This document shows positions 53,536 to 63,416 of a DNA stretch of 64,000 nt, in pieces. Below the pieces are notes generated by a model. It searched no databases and was not told the DNA's origin. It was given only the letters and a program-made list of their open reading frames with translations. Location of the stretch: NCBI RefSeq assembly GCF_001551835.1, contig NZ_LODL01000005.1, positions 99,244 to 163,243 of the forward strand, in the 5' to 3' direction. A program made the translations under genes and the position numbers. The DNA is from Dechloromonas denitrificans (GTDB lineage: Bacteria; Pseudomonadota; Gammaproteobacteria; Burkholderiales; Rhodocyclaceae). How positions within the stretch are numbered: the first letter of the stretch is position 1; each line of letters opens with the position of its first letter.

Positions 53536-54263
53536 GCCGATTCCTCCGCGGCGATTTCTTCCTCGAAGCGGGCCAGCGAGGCCGACGGCACGCCCATGAT
53601 CTGGGCCAGCCAGGGCGGCGGGCTGGACAGGCGACCCTGCAATTCGACCAATACTTCGCGGGCCTTGCCGCCTTCCGGCTTCTTGACCGGATGGACGCCG
53701 GCACGCACCACCTTGGCGGCGGCCGGGCCACCGATCGACTGGACATAGACGATCTGGCAGTCGTTGATCAGCGCCGAGCGGGCGGCGTTCTTGTCCTCGG
53801 CGGCATCGGCTTCGACCGTGCTGCGGATGCCGATCAGCTTGATCGCCTGCGGGCCGACCTGATAGATCAGGAAGCGTTCGCAGGAGCCGAAGTGGCCATC
53901 GAGGTTCTCGCCGCGGTTGGCAGCGATGGCGACGCGGATCGAGCCGGGCATTTCGCCCTCTGTGTAGGTGTCGACCGCCGGAAAGTCGCTGTTTTCGACG
54001 CCCTGGCCCCAGAGCAGGCGGACGGCTTCCTTGAGCGCTTCGCTTTCGACGCCGACATGGCAGCCCTGTTCGGCAAAGTCGCCGGCCAGGATGACGCGGA
54101 GGTCTTCGACGGTCAGCGTACCGAGCTTGGCTTCGGTCAGGGGGGCCTCGAGCTTTTCGATCAGCGCCCCGACCAGGGCACGGACATCAAGACCATTCAG
54201 GGCACGGGCGGCCAGTGCGATGCGCAACGCGGCTTCGCGGGAGGCGATGGGGGTATCGGACAT
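53532..54263 (-). CDS. nifY: NifY/NafY-type dinitrogenase FeMo-cofactor binding protein
   Basis: 243 residues with two parts: an N-terminal helical domain (residues 1-105, SAM-like NafY N-terminal domain) and a NifX/NifB-type FeMo-co-binding domain with SIRVAIAANRGENLDGHFGSCERFLIYQV and a C-terminal CQIVYVQSIGGPAAAKVVRAGVHP. NafY and NifY bind FeMo-co and apo-MoFe protein and help insert the cofactor. The length equals that of A. vinelandii NafY, but the position after nifT corresponds to nifY; the two are paralogues and cannot be told apart with certainty here. Confidence 0.85.
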   Translation of the reverse strand: MSDTPIASREAALRIALAARALNGLDVRALVGALIEKLEAPLTEAKLGTLTVEDLRVILAGDFAEQGCHVGVESEALKEAVRLLWGQGVENSDFPAVDTYTEGEMPGSIRVAIAANRGENLDGHFGSCERFLIYQVGPQAIKLIGIRSTVEADAAEDKNAARSALINDCQIVYVQSIGGPAAAKVVRAGVHPVKKPEGGKAREVLVELQGRLSSPPPWLAQIMGVPSASLARFEEEIAAEESA

Positions 54264-54340
54264 GATGGGCTCCAGGGAAAGTCTTCAGTGGAACGCCAGG
54301 CGAACTTGCGTTGCGGCTGGCGTTCGGCTCAAGGCTTTGC

Positions 54341-54532
54341 TCAGGCCGGGCTGATGCAACCGGACGGGCAGACATCGACACACAACGGGGAATCGTTGTG
54401 GCCGTCGCATTCCGTGCAGGTTGCACCGTCGATCTTGAAAAAGATCTTGCCGGAACTGATCGACTTGGTCGGGCAGACCGGTTTGCAGTCGCCGCAGGCG
54501 GTGCACATGTCGGGATCGATTTTCATTGCCAT
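54341..54532 (-). CDS. 2[4Fe-4S] ferredoxin, nif-associated
   Basis: 63 residues with two cluster motifs: CTACGDCKPVCP near residue 10 and CTECDGHNDSPLCVDVCP with the longer Cys spacing (CX2CX8CX3C) in the second site. That spacing is typical of the FdxN/nif-linked ferredoxins of diazotrophs and photosynthetic bacteria, which pass electrons to nitrogenase or to cofactor synthesis. The ATG at 54532 has GGAGAG upstream. It lies between nifT and the nifY-like gene. Confidence 0.92.
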   Translation of the reverse strand: MAMKIDPDMCTACGDCKPVCPTKSISSGKIFFKIDGATCTECDGHNDSPLCVDVCPSGCISPA

Positions 54533-54599
54533 GATGCTCTCCTTTCAATCCGCCCTCGCTGGCTAATCGGCTGGCTGGGGCGGGCTGGTTTCAACGGAC

Positions 54600-54827
54600 T
54601 TAGTCTTCGGCCGCGCCGAGGCGCTTGGCACGCAGGGAAACGGGCAGGCGGGGCGGCTTGGCGATCGGATCAATGTAGTAGGTTCCACCGTTGTCCAGTT
54701 TCAGCTCGCCGCCCCATTTTTCCGGGGAATCGAATTCGATGGACTCGATGGAAGCTTCCAGATCGCGCTTCGGAAGGTAAAAAACCAGCCCACCGCTTGC
54801 GCCTTGCTGGATCATGATATTGGCCAT
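54600..54827 (-). CDS. nifT: NifT/FixU family protein
   Basis: 75 residues, standard size, with the family pattern FYLPKRDLEASIESIEF, KWGGELKLDNGGTYYIDP and a C-terminal RLPVSLRAKRL. NifT is encoded after nifK in most nif clusters; deletion has little effect in known hosts and its role is unclear. GGAG lies before the ATG, and the gene is 53 bases downstream of nifK. Confidence 0.93.
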   Translation of the reverse strand: MANIMIQQGASGGLVFYLPKRDLEASIESIEFDSPEKWGGELKLDNGGTYYIDPIAKPPRLPVSLRAKRLGAAED

Positions 54828-54880
54828 TTGACACTCTCCTGCAGGACCGGCGGAGCACGAAGCCCCGCCGGTGGTCCTGA

Positions 54881-56449
54881 TTAGCGAACCAGGTCGAAGT
54901 TGTAGTCGGTCGTACCCATGCCGATCGTTTCCTTGTCGAGCTGCTCAAGGACCGCGTTGGTCAGCTGGGTGACGATGGACATCATGCCTTCGTAGCCCAT
55001 GGTGGTCTGACGATGCAGGTGATGACGGTCGAACAGCGGGAAGCCGAGGCGGATCAGCGGTACTTCGAACTCTTCACCCTTGTAGCGGGTGTCGCGCTGG
55101 ATGTACTTGCCGTAGGAGTTGCCGATCAGGAAGTCCGGCTTGTCCGTGAAGCACAGGCTGCGCATGTGCCACAGGTCGTTGCCGACATAGACCTTGCCAT
55201 TGACGCCGAACGGGCTGGAGGCGAGCAGCTTTTCCATGGCCTTGCCCCAGCGCTTGTTGGCGTTGTGGGACAGGATGTGGGTCGGCTCGGCACCGCACTC
55301 GAGCAGGATCTTGACCATGCCCATGACGAAGTCCGGGTCACCGTAGAGGGCGAACTTCTTGCCGTGCAGCCAGGCGTGGCTGTCGGCGATCAGGTCCATA
55401 CAGCGGCCGCGTTCCTTGGCCAGCGATTCGGGAATCGCCTTGCCGGTCAGCTCGGAGACCTTCATCAGCAACTCGTCGGTCCATTCCACGCCCATCGGGA
55501 TGTTCAGCTTGGGAATGTCATGGGTCCAGGTGTTTTCGATGAACTTTTTCGACTTTTCCAGCTGGGCCGGCTGCAGCAGCAGGGTGGTGATGGCGTTCGG
55601 CGCATCCTTGACTTCGTCGATGGTCGTGCCGCCGGCGTACATGCGGAATTCGCCATCGGCCGGGGTGTCGAACACTTCGCTGGCATCGGACAGGTAGGTG
55701 TAATCGACATCCATTTCACCCAGCATGCGCTTGATGACGCGGTAGTTGCCGAGGTAGGTCTCGAAGCCGGCCACGATGTTGAGCTTGCCGTTCGAACCGA
55801 CCTTCTTGCCTTCCATGAAGTTCAGCGTGAAGGAACGGATGATGCCTTCCAGCATGTTGTCCCAACCGGTCGTGTGCGAACCGACGAAGGACGGCGTGTG
55901 GGCGAAGGGGACCGGGTATTCCTGGGGAATGTGGCCTTCCTTCTTGGTGTTGTTGATGAAGGCGTTCAAGTCGTCACCAATAACTTCCGCCATGCAGGTG
56001 GTGGAGACAGCGATCATGTCCGGCTTGTAGATGGCCTTGGCGTTGGCCAGGCCGTCGAACATGTTCTTCTGGCCGCCGAACACGGCTGCGTCTTCCGTCA
56101 TCGAGTCGGAGACGCAGGAGCACGGTTCCTTGAAGTGACGGTTGAAGTAGGTGCGGAAGTAGGCGACACAGCCTTGCGAACCATGCACGTAGGGCAGGGT
56201 CTTGTGGAAGCCGGAGGCGCAGAGGACGGCGCCGAGCGGCTGGCAGGCCTTGGCCGGATCGACGGTCAGGGCTTCGCGCTTGAAGTTGAGATCCTGGTAT
56301 TCCTGCGTCGTGGTCCAGACGAAGGTTTCCCAAACTTTGTCCGGGCCATGACCTTCTTCGAAGAGCTGGCGCTTTTCAGCCAGGTTCTTCTTGTAGTCAT
56401 CGTCACGGAACAGCGGATAACAGGGCTTGATCTTTTCTGCGGTTTGCAT
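54881..56449 (-). CDS. nifK: Nitrogenase MoFe protein beta subunit
   Basis: 522 residues, usual length. P-cluster cysteines occur in PLGAVLCASGFHKTLPYVHGSQGCVAYFRTYFNRHF and in EPCSCVSDSMTEDAAVFGG. With NifD it forms the alpha2beta2 MoFe protein holding the P-cluster. The ATG at 56449 has AAGGAG upstream and gives MQTAEKIKPCYPLFRD, a common NifK start. It lies 68 bases after nifD in the same operon. Codon use is like that of the other nif structural genes. Confidence 0.98.
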   Translation of the reverse strand: MQTAEKIKPCYPLFRDDDYKKNLAEKRQLFEEGHGPDKVWETFVWTTTQEYQDLNFKREALTVDPAKACQPLGAVLCASGFHKTLPYVHGSQGCVAYFRTYFNRHFKEPCSCVSDSMTEDAAVFGGQKNMFDGLANAKAIYKPDMIAVSTTCMAEVIGDDLNAFINNTKKEGHIPQEYPVPFAHTPSFVGSHTTGWDNMLEGIIRSFTLNFMEGKKVGSNGKLNIVAGFETYLGNYRVIKRMLGEMDVDYTYLSDASEVFDTPADGEFRMYAGGTTIDEVKDAPNAITTLLLQPAQLEKSKKFIENTWTHDIPKLNIPMGVEWTDELLMKVSELTGKAIPESLAKERGRCMDLIADSHAWLHGKKFALYGDPDFVMGMVKILLECGAEPTHILSHNANKRWGKAMEKLLASSPFGVNGKVYVGNDLWHMRSLCFTDKPDFLIGNSYGKYIQRDTRYKGEEFEVPLIRLGFPLFDRHHLHRQTTMGYEGMMSIVTQLTNAVLEQLDKETIGMGTTDYNFDLVR

Positions 56450-56517
56450 TGCTATCTCCTTGCCCGCACCGCTCATCTGCGGGTACGGGCGCAAGGTTAA
56501 GGATGTGCTGAACTAAC

Positions 56518-57990
56518 TCAGGCGGCCTTCTTGACTTCTTCAGCCACAGCCTTCTTCCAGGGCGGCACGAGGTTGCCCCAGACCGGGCTGGCCAGAGCGA
56601 TGTCCATGTCGCGGGCGAAGATGGCGAAGCCGTCGTAACCGTGGTACGGGCCGGAGTAATCCCAGGAGTGCATCTGGCGGAGCGGAATCCCCATCTTCTG
56701 GAAGATGTACTTTTCCTTGATGCCGGAGCCGACGAGGTCGGGCTTCAGCTTCTTGACGAACTCTTCCAGCTCGAAACCGGTGACGTCGTCGTAGAGCAGG
56801 GTGGCATCACCCATTTCCTTGATCGTGCGGTCATAGTCGTCGTTGTGGCCGAATTCGTAGCCGGTGCCGATCACTTCCATGCCGAGATCTTCGTAGGCGC
56901 CGATGACGTGACGCGGGCGCAGACCGCCGACGTAGAGCATGACCTTCTTGCCTTCGAGACGCGGTTTGTACTTGGCGATGATCTCGTCCATCATCGGCTT
57001 GTAGCGGGCGATGACGGCTTCGGTCTTTTCCTTGATGGAATCGTCGAAGAAGGCAGCGATGCGGCGCAGCGATTCGATGATCTTGGTCGGGCCGAAGAAG
57101 TTGTATTCCAGGTAAGGAATGCCGTACTTCTCTTCCATGTGGCGGCTGATGTAGTTCATCGAACGATAGCAGTGCAGCAGGTTCAGCTTCACTTTCGGCG
57201 TGTTCATCATTTCGGCAATGGTGCCGTCGCCGGACCACTGAGCCACGACCCGCAGACCCATCTCTTCGAGAAGAATGCGGGTTGCCCAGGCATCGCCACC
57301 GATGTTGTAGTCGCCGATGATGGCAACGTCGTACGGGGTGGATTCGTAGGGCTGGCCGTCACGCTTGTCGAGGACCCAGTCGCGGATCGCGTCGTTTGCG
57401 ATGTGGTGGCCGAGCGACTGCGAAACGCCGCGGAAGCCTTCGCAGCGCACCGGGACGACCGGCTTGCCGATGCTGGCGGAGCCCTTCTTGGAGACCGACT
57501 CGATGTCGTCGCCGATCAGGCCGATCGGGCACTCGGACTGAACCGAGATCCCCTTGTGCAGCGGGAAGAGCTGTTCGACTTCGTCGATCAGCTTGGCCAG
57601 CTTCTTGTCGCCGCCGAACACAATGTCCTTCTCCTGGAAATCGGAGGTGAAGTTCATCGTGCCGAAGGTATCGACGCCGGTGGTGCCGACGTAGTAGTTG
57701 CGGCGACCGGCGCGGGAATACTGACCGCAGCCGACCGGGCCGTGCGAGATGTGGATCATGTCCTTGATCGGACCCCAGACCACGCCCTTCGAGCCGGCGT
57801 AGGCGCAACCACGAATGGTCATCACGCCGGGCAGGGACTTGCGGTTGGAAGTGATGCACTTCTTGGATTGTTCAACGGAAACATCGTTGGCCGCGAGATG
57901 CTTGGCGCGGTCCTTCTTGGCTTTTTCCGGATAAACCTCAAGCACCTCGGCAATGAGGGCTTCGGTTTCTTCGCGAGACAGAGTCGTCAT
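56518..57990 (-). CDS. nifD: Nitrogenase MoFe protein alpha subunit
   Basis: 490 residues. The P-cluster region [32 protein letters not shown] is near residue 62, and the FeMo-co ligands are in [20 protein letters not shown] (Cys) and [26 protein letters not shown] (His). It carries the active-site cofactor for N2 reduction. The operon order nifH-nifD-nifK is intact. GGAGG occurs upstream of the ATG. Confidence 0.98.
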   Translation of the reverse strand: MTTLSREETEALIAEVLEVYPEKAKKDRAKHLAANDVSVEQSKKCITSNRKSLPGVMTIRGCAYAGSKGVVWGPIKDMIHISHGPVGCGQYSRAGRRNYYVGTTGVDTFGTMNFTSDFQEKDIVFGGDKKLAKLIDEVEQLFPLHKGISVQSECPIGLIGDDIESVSKKGSASIGKPVVPVRCEGFRGVSQSLGHHIANDAIRDWVLDKRDGQPYESTPYDVAIIGDYNIGGDAWATRILLEEMGLRVVAQWSGDGTIAEMMNTPKVKLNLLHCYRSMNYISRHMEEKYGIPYLEYNFFGPTKIIESLRRIAAFFDDSIKEKTEAVIARYKPMMDEIIAKYKPRLEGKKVMLYVGGLRPRHVIGAYEDLGMEVIGTGYEFGHNDDYDRTIKEMGDATLLYDDVTGFELEEFVKKLKPDLVGSGIKEKYIFQKMGIPLRQMHSWDYSGPYHGYDGFAIFARDMDIALASPVWGNLVPPWKKAVAEEVKKAA

Positions 57991-58042
57991 TTTTTCCTCC
58001 TGACGTCGCCACCAATCTGTGGCCGACGTACTGGTTGAAAGT

Positions 58043-58064
58043 GGCGGGGAGCAACGCCCCCGCC
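58043..58064. other. Intercistronic hairpin between nifH and nifD
   Basis: GGCGGGG (58043-58049), eight bases, CCCCGCC (58058-58064), located 20 bases after the nifH stop on the transcript. Such a stem is common in the nifH-nifD gap and is thought to stabilise nifH mRNA, giving NifH in excess of NifDK. Confidence 0.65.
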
Positions 58065-58083
58065 GGAGCTTGCGGGGTGGTGC

Positions 58084-58977
<894 letters not shown>

Positions 58978-59031
58978 TTAGTCTGTCAGTCGATTTGCGA
59001 AGGAATCATTGAGAGTCGCACCTCACCTTCT

Positions 59032-59047
59032 GCATGTTGCGTGCCAG
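59032..59047 (-). promoter_or_regulatory. Sigma-54 (-24/-12) promoter of nifHDKT
   Basis: Read leftward, CTGGCACG, four bases, ATGC (59047 to 59032): GG and GC ten bases apart; one mismatch in the -12 half. The transcript start is expected near 59020, 55 bases before the nifH ATG. Confidence 0.9.
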
Positions 59048-59081
59048 GTCGACTGGCAGACCGTAATCGATTGATTATTAG

Positions 59082-59978
59082 ATGAAAAATGAAAATGTAG
59101 CGGCGCTGGCCAGCGTGCGGACATCCGACAATTCCCCTCTGCTTTGTAGGGCTAACGACAATGCGACGCTGCCGCGCGACGCCCGCCTGCCGATCAATCG
59201 CTGCAATCTGCCGGCCGTCGTCCTCGGCGGCCTGACTTACCAGCAACACCCCAGCCCCTTGCTGATCGACGGCGTCGCCGAACTGCACGCCGATCTTTTC
59301 CGCCGCCTGAACGCGGTACCGGCCGAGGCCAGGGCCGAGGTCTTCCGCGATTACCTGACCGTGCATTTCCGGCTGGAGCGGCCGGAGGAAATGGGGCTGA
59401 GCGGCGAACGGCGCGGGCAGCGGCAGAGCCGGGCCAAGGCCAACTATGTACGGATGATCCGCGGCTGGAGCTTCGATTCCGACAGCCGCGAGGGGGCGGT
59501 GCTCAAGGGCTGGGTCGAGTCGCGCTTCGGCCTGATGCCGCGCTACCACGGCCAGTCGCTGCGCGATCCATCGGGCGATGCCTACCGGCGCTATCTCGAA
59601 ATGCGCTCGCAGGGGCTGTATGGCACCAATGCGCTGGAAGCGCAGTTCGACCTGGTCTACGCCTACTGCCAGCTCGACCTGGCGCTGCGCCATCCGGGTG
59701 CCCGGCACGTCACGCTGTATCGCGGCGTCAACCGGATGGCCGATCACGAGGTATTGGAGAAAGGCGAGGGCGGCCGTTACGTCATCCTGCTCAACAACCT
59801 CAGCTCCTTTACCTGCAGCCGCGAGCGGGCCTGCGAGTTCGGCGACTACATCCTTGCGGTCAACGTGCCGCTGAGCAAGATTTTCTTCTACTGCGGCCTG
59901 CTGCCCGGCGTGCTGCAGGGGGAGGACGAGTTCCTGGTCATCGGCGGCGTCGTCGATGTCACATTGTCGACAATCTGA
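59082..59978 (+). CDS. draT: NAD(+)-dinitrogen-reductase ADP-ribosyltransferase DraT
   Basis: 298 residues. The family shows NRCNLPAVVLGGLTYQQHPSPLLIDGV near residue 40, then the ART fold with TLYRGVNRMADHEVLEKGEGGRYVILLNNLSSFTCSRERACEFGDYI and a C-terminal LPGVLQGEDEFLVIGGVVDV. DraT switches off nitrogenase by ADP-ribosylating the NifH arginine (Arg102 here) when ammonium is added or light/energy drops. It starts 117 bases from nifH and is divergent. draG, which reverses the modification, is usually next to draT but is not here. No clear ribosome site or own promoter is seen. Confidence 0.93.
   Translation: MKNENVAALASVRTSDNSPLLCRANDNATLPRDARLPINRCNLPAVVLGGLTYQQHPSPLLIDGVAELHADLFRRLNAVPAEARAEVFRDYLTVHFRLERPEEMGLSGERRGQRQSRAKANYVRMIRGWSFDSDSREGAVLKGWVESRFGLMPRYHGQSLRDPSGDAYRRYLEMRSQGLYGTNALEAQFDLVYAYCQLDLALRHPGARHVTLYRGVNRMADHEVLEKGEGGRYVILLNNLSSFTCSRERACEFGDYILAVNVPLSKIFFYCGLLPGVLQGEDEFLVIGGVVDVTLSTI
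59145..59160. promoter_or_regulatory. NifA upstream activator site of nifH, inside the draT coding region
   Basis: TGT (59145-59147), ten bases, ACA (59158-59160), the NifA site format, centred about 108 bases upstream of the -24 element of nifH. It falls within codons 22-27 of draT. Confidence 0.8.
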
Positions 59979-60029
59979 CGACGGCCGGGGTCGGGCGCCG
60001 ACTGGTGCGAATCATGCATAATTTCCGGC

Positions 60030-63000
60030 ATGCCTTCTGAAATCAGCAATCCCGTCCAGCGCGTCGTCAAGATCCGGCGCGACTACAACACCTGGGTCGC
60101 CAGCGAAACGCTGGAGGATTACGCCCTGCGCTTCACCCCACGCAGCTTCCGCAAGTGGTCGGAAATGCGCGTCGCCAATACCGCCTTCGGCGCCGCCTCC
60201 TTTCTGGTGCTGGAAGCGGTCGGCGCCACCATGCTGGTCAACGCCGGTTTCATCAATGCTTTCTGGGCCATTCTGGCGACCGGCCTGATCATCTTCCTGA
60301 TCGGCCTGCCGATCAGCCAGACTGCCGCCAAACACGGGCTGGACATGGATCTGCTGACGCGCGGCGCCGGTTTCGGCTACATCGGTTCGACCATCACCTC
60401 GCTGATCTACGCCAGTTTCACCTTCATCTTCTTCGCGCTCGAAGCGGCCATCATGGCCTACGCGCTCGAACTCGCCTTCCGCATTCCGCCGGCCTGGGGT
60501 TACCTGATCTGCGCCCTGGTCGTCATTCCGCTCGTCACCCACGGCGTCACCGCGATCAGTCGCCTGCAGGCGTGGACGCAGCCGCTCTGGCTCGGCCTGC
60601 TGGTGCTGCCCTACGCCTTTGTCTTCGTCGAGGAGCCGCAGGCGCTGGCCGGCCTGTGGCAATACGCCGGCCAGAACGGGGAGGGCGGCCGCTTCAATCC
60701 GCACCTGTTTGGTGCGGCACTGACCGTCGGCATCGCGCTGGTCACGCAAATGGGCGAGCAGGTCGATTACCTGCGCTTCATGCCGGAAAAGACCGCCGCC
60801 AACCGTCGCCGCTGGTGGTTCGGCGTTGTCGTCGGCGGGCCGGGCTGGATCGTGCCCGGCATCCTGAAAATGCTCGGCGGCGCGCTGCTCGCCTGGCTGG
60901 CGCTGCGCAACGCGGTGCCGGCCGACAAGGCGGTCGATCCGAACCAGATGTACCTGATCGGCTTTTCGCACGTCTTCGACAACACGACGCTGGCCATCGC
61001 CGCCACCGTGCTCTTCGTCATCGTTTCGCAGCTGAAGATCAATGTCACCAACGCCTACGCCGGCTCGCTGGCCTGGTCCAACTTCTTCGCCCGGCTGACG
61101 CACAGCCACCCGGGGCGCGTCGTCTGGGTCGTCTTCAATACGCTGATCGCCTTGCTGCTGATGGAGCTCGACGTCTTCAAGGCGCTCGGCCAGGTCCTCG
61201 GTCTCTATTCCAATATCGCCATTTCGTGGATGGCGGCGGTGGTCGCCGATCTCGTCATCAACAAGCCGCTCGGCCTGTCGCCGCCGGGCATCGAGTTCAA
61301 GCGCAGCAACCTCTATGACATCAACCCGGTCGGCGTCGGCGCCATGGGCATCGCCTCGCTACTGTCGATCGGCGCTTTCGTCGGCCTGTTCGGCGCCGGC
61401 ATCCAGCCTTACGCTTCCTTCGTCGCGCTCTTCTCGGCCTTGCTGATTTCGCCGCTGATCGCCTGGGCGACCGGCGGCCGTTATTACCTGGCCCGGCCGG
61501 CGGCGACTCCGGCGGTCAACGCCCAAAAATGCGTGATTTGCGAACGTGACTACGAAGGCGAGGACATGGCACATTGCCCGGCCTACCAGGGCGCCATCTG
61601 TTCGCTGTGCTGTTCGCTCGATGCGCGCTGCCACGATCTATGCAAGCCGGAAGCCAACCTGACGGCGCAATGGAATGCCGTCCTCCGTCGCCTGCTGCCG
61701 GCGCCGGTGCTGCCCTATCTGGAAACCGGGCTCGGCCACTATCTGATGCTGATGACCGGTATCGTGCCGGTGCTCGCCCTGGTCCTCGGCGTGCTGTACA
61801 CGCACGAACTGCTCGCTCTCGGCGCCGAACAGACGCTGCTGATCACTGCGCTGCAGGACAGCTTCATCAAGGCTTTTGCCGCCTTGCTGCTGTTGTCCGG
61901 CGTCGCCGCCTGGTGGATGGTGCTGACTCAGCAGAGCCGGCAGGTGGCGCAGGAAGAGTCAAACCGCCAGACGCAGTTGCTGATGCAGGAAATCGAATCA
62001 CACCAGCGCACCGACGAAGCGCTGCAAAAGGCCAAGCTGGTCGCCGAGCAGGCCAACCAGGCGAAGAGCCGCTACATCACGGCGATCAGCCACGAGCTGC
62101 GGACGCCACTGAACAGCATCCTCGGCTACGCGCAGATTCTAGATGCCGACGAAAATGTGCCGCCGCATCGCAAGCAGGCGGTCAGCGTCATCCGCAAATC
62201 GGGCGACCACCTGCTGTCGGTCATCGAAGGCACCCTCGACATCGCCCGCATCGAGGGCGGCAAGCTGACGCTGGACGTCAAGGCGCTCGATTTCCCCGAT
62301 TTCATGCAGCAGATCGTCGGCATGTTCGAACTGCAGGCGCGCAACAAGGGGCTGTCCTTCGACTACCAGCCGGCCGGCGAACTGCCGGCCGTGGTGCGGG
62401 CCGACGAAAAACGGCTGCGCCAGATCCTGATCAACGTGCTGGGTAACGCCGTCAAATTCACCGTGCGCGGCGGTGTCGGCTTCAAGGTCGAGTGCCGGCG
62501 GGAAATGGCGGTCTTCGAAATCCGCGACAGCGGCCCCGGCATCCCGGCCGCCGACCTTGAGCGCATCTTCGAGCCCTTTGTCCGCGGCAGCACGGTTCAA
62601 GCGGGCGGCAGCGGCGTCGGCCTGACCATTGCCCGCATGCTGACCGACCTGATGGGCGGCGAAATGCAGGTCACCAGCACGCCGGGCGAGGGCACGCTGT
62701 TCCGCATCCGGCTTTTCCTGCCGCAGGTCCATTCGGCGCAGGCGGCGCGCGAACTGCCGAAACTCAACCGGGTCGGCTACGTCGGCGTGCGCCAGCGCAT
62801 CCTGGTCGTCGATAACGAAAAGGTCGACCGCGACATGCTGCAAAGCGTGCTCGAGCCGCTCGGCTTCATCGTCGAACAGGCGGCCAGCGGTTACGAGGCG
62901 CTGCAGGTCATCCCGCGCTTCGCGCCGCACCTGGTCTTCATGGATCTCGGCATGCCCGGCATCGACGGCTGGGAAACGATCCGCCGCATTCGCCGGCAGC

Positions 63001-63416
63001 AGTTGAGCGCAGCCCACATCGCCGTGCTTTCGGCCAATGCCTTCGACAAGGGGCTGGAGAACGACGCCGGCGTCGCCGCCGAGGATTTCATCGTCAAGCC
63101 GCTGCGCGTCCATGAACTGCTCGACTGGATCGGCCGCAAGCTCGGCCTGCAATGGGTGGCGGCCGATGCACCGGTGCCGCCGCTGGCCCCGGCCGAGCCG
63201 CCGCCGCTGGTGGCGCCGGGCAGCGAACACCTGGCCGCGCTCGACGAGCTGATCGGCCTCGGCTATTTGCGCGGCATGCTGACCAAGCTGGCCGAAATCG
63301 AGCGCCTCGATCCGAAACATGGCGAATTTGTCCGCGTCCTGCGCGATCTGGCGCGACAATTCCAGTTCGATGCCATGAAGGAAATTCTCAGGAAAATGAG
63401 CCATGCCCCCCGTTGA
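60030..63416 (+). CDS. NCS1-like transporter fused to hybrid histidine kinase and receiver
   Basis: 1128 residues in one frame. Residues 1-490 hold about 12 membrane segments with the nucleobase-cation symporter-1 (CodB-like) look: RKWSEMRVANTAFGAASFLVLEAVGA and GAGFGYIGSTITSL. Residues 501-545 form a Cys-rich insert (CVICERDYEGEDMAHCPAYQ, then CSLCCSLDARCHDLC) that may bind zinc. After two more helices comes a coiled coil, a HisKA domain with His688 in SHELRTPLNS, an ATPase domain with NVLGNAVKFT and DSGPGIP, then a receiver with Asp972 in FMDLGMPGIDGWE, and a helical tail. It probably senses or takes up a nitrogen compound (urea or nucleobase-like) and signals to the next gene. Transport and sensing partner are inferred. 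Confidence 0.85.
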   Translation: MPSEISNPVQRVVKIRRDYNTWVASETLEDYALRFTPRSFRKWSEMRVANTAFGAASFLVLEAVGATMLVNAGFINAFWAILATGLIIFLIGLPISQTAAKHGLDMDLLTRGAGFGYIGSTITSLIYASFTFIFFALEAAIMAYALELAFRIPPAWGYLICALVVIPLVTHGVTAISRLQAWTQPLWLGLLVLPYAFVFVEEPQALAGLWQYAGQNGEGGRFNPHLFGAALTVGIALVTQMGEQVDYLRFMPEKTAANRRRWWFGVVVGGPGWIVPGILKMLGGALLAWLALRNAVPADKAVDPNQMYLIGFSHVFDNTTLAIAATVLFVIVSQLKINVTNAYAGSLAWSNFFARLTHSHPGRVVWVVFNTLIALLLMELDVFKALGQVLGLYSNIAISWMAAVVADLVINKPLGLSPPGIEFKRSNLYDINPVGVGAMGIASLLSIGAFVGLFGAGIQPYASFVALFSALLISPLIAWATGGRYYLARPAATPAVNAQKCVICERDYEGEDMAHCPAYQGAICSLCCSLDARCHDLCKPEANLTAQWNAVLRRLLPAPVLPYLETGLGHYLMLMTGIVPVLALVLGVLYTHELLALGAEQTLLITALQDSFIKAFAALLLLSGVAAWWMVLTQQSRQVAQEESNRQTQLLMQEIESHQRTDEALQKAKLVAEQANQAKSRYITAISHELRTPLNSILGYAQILDADENVPPHRKQAVSVIRKSGDHLLSVIEGTLDIARIEGGKLTLDVKALDFPDFMQQIVGMFELQARNKGLSFDYQPAGELPAVVRADEKRLRQILINVLGNAVKFTVRGGVGFKVECRREMAVFEIRDSGPGIPAADLERIFEPFVRGSTVQAGGSGVGLTIARMLTDLMGGEMQVTSTPGEGTLFRIRLFLPQVHSAQAARELPKLNRVGYVGVRQRILVVDNEKVDRDMLQSVLEPLGFIVEQAASGYEALQVIPRFAPHLVFMDLGMPGIDGWETIRRIRRQQLSAAHIAVLSANAFDKGLENDAGVAAEDFIVKPLRVHELLDWIGRKLGLQWVAADAPVPPLAPAEPPPLVAPGSEHLAALDELIGLGYLRGMLTKLAEIERLDPKHGEFVRVLRDLARQFQFDAMKEILRKMSHAPR

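Noticed and set aside
55013..56500. 495-codon open frame antisense to nifK
   Set aside because: Shadow of nifK; no homology motifs.
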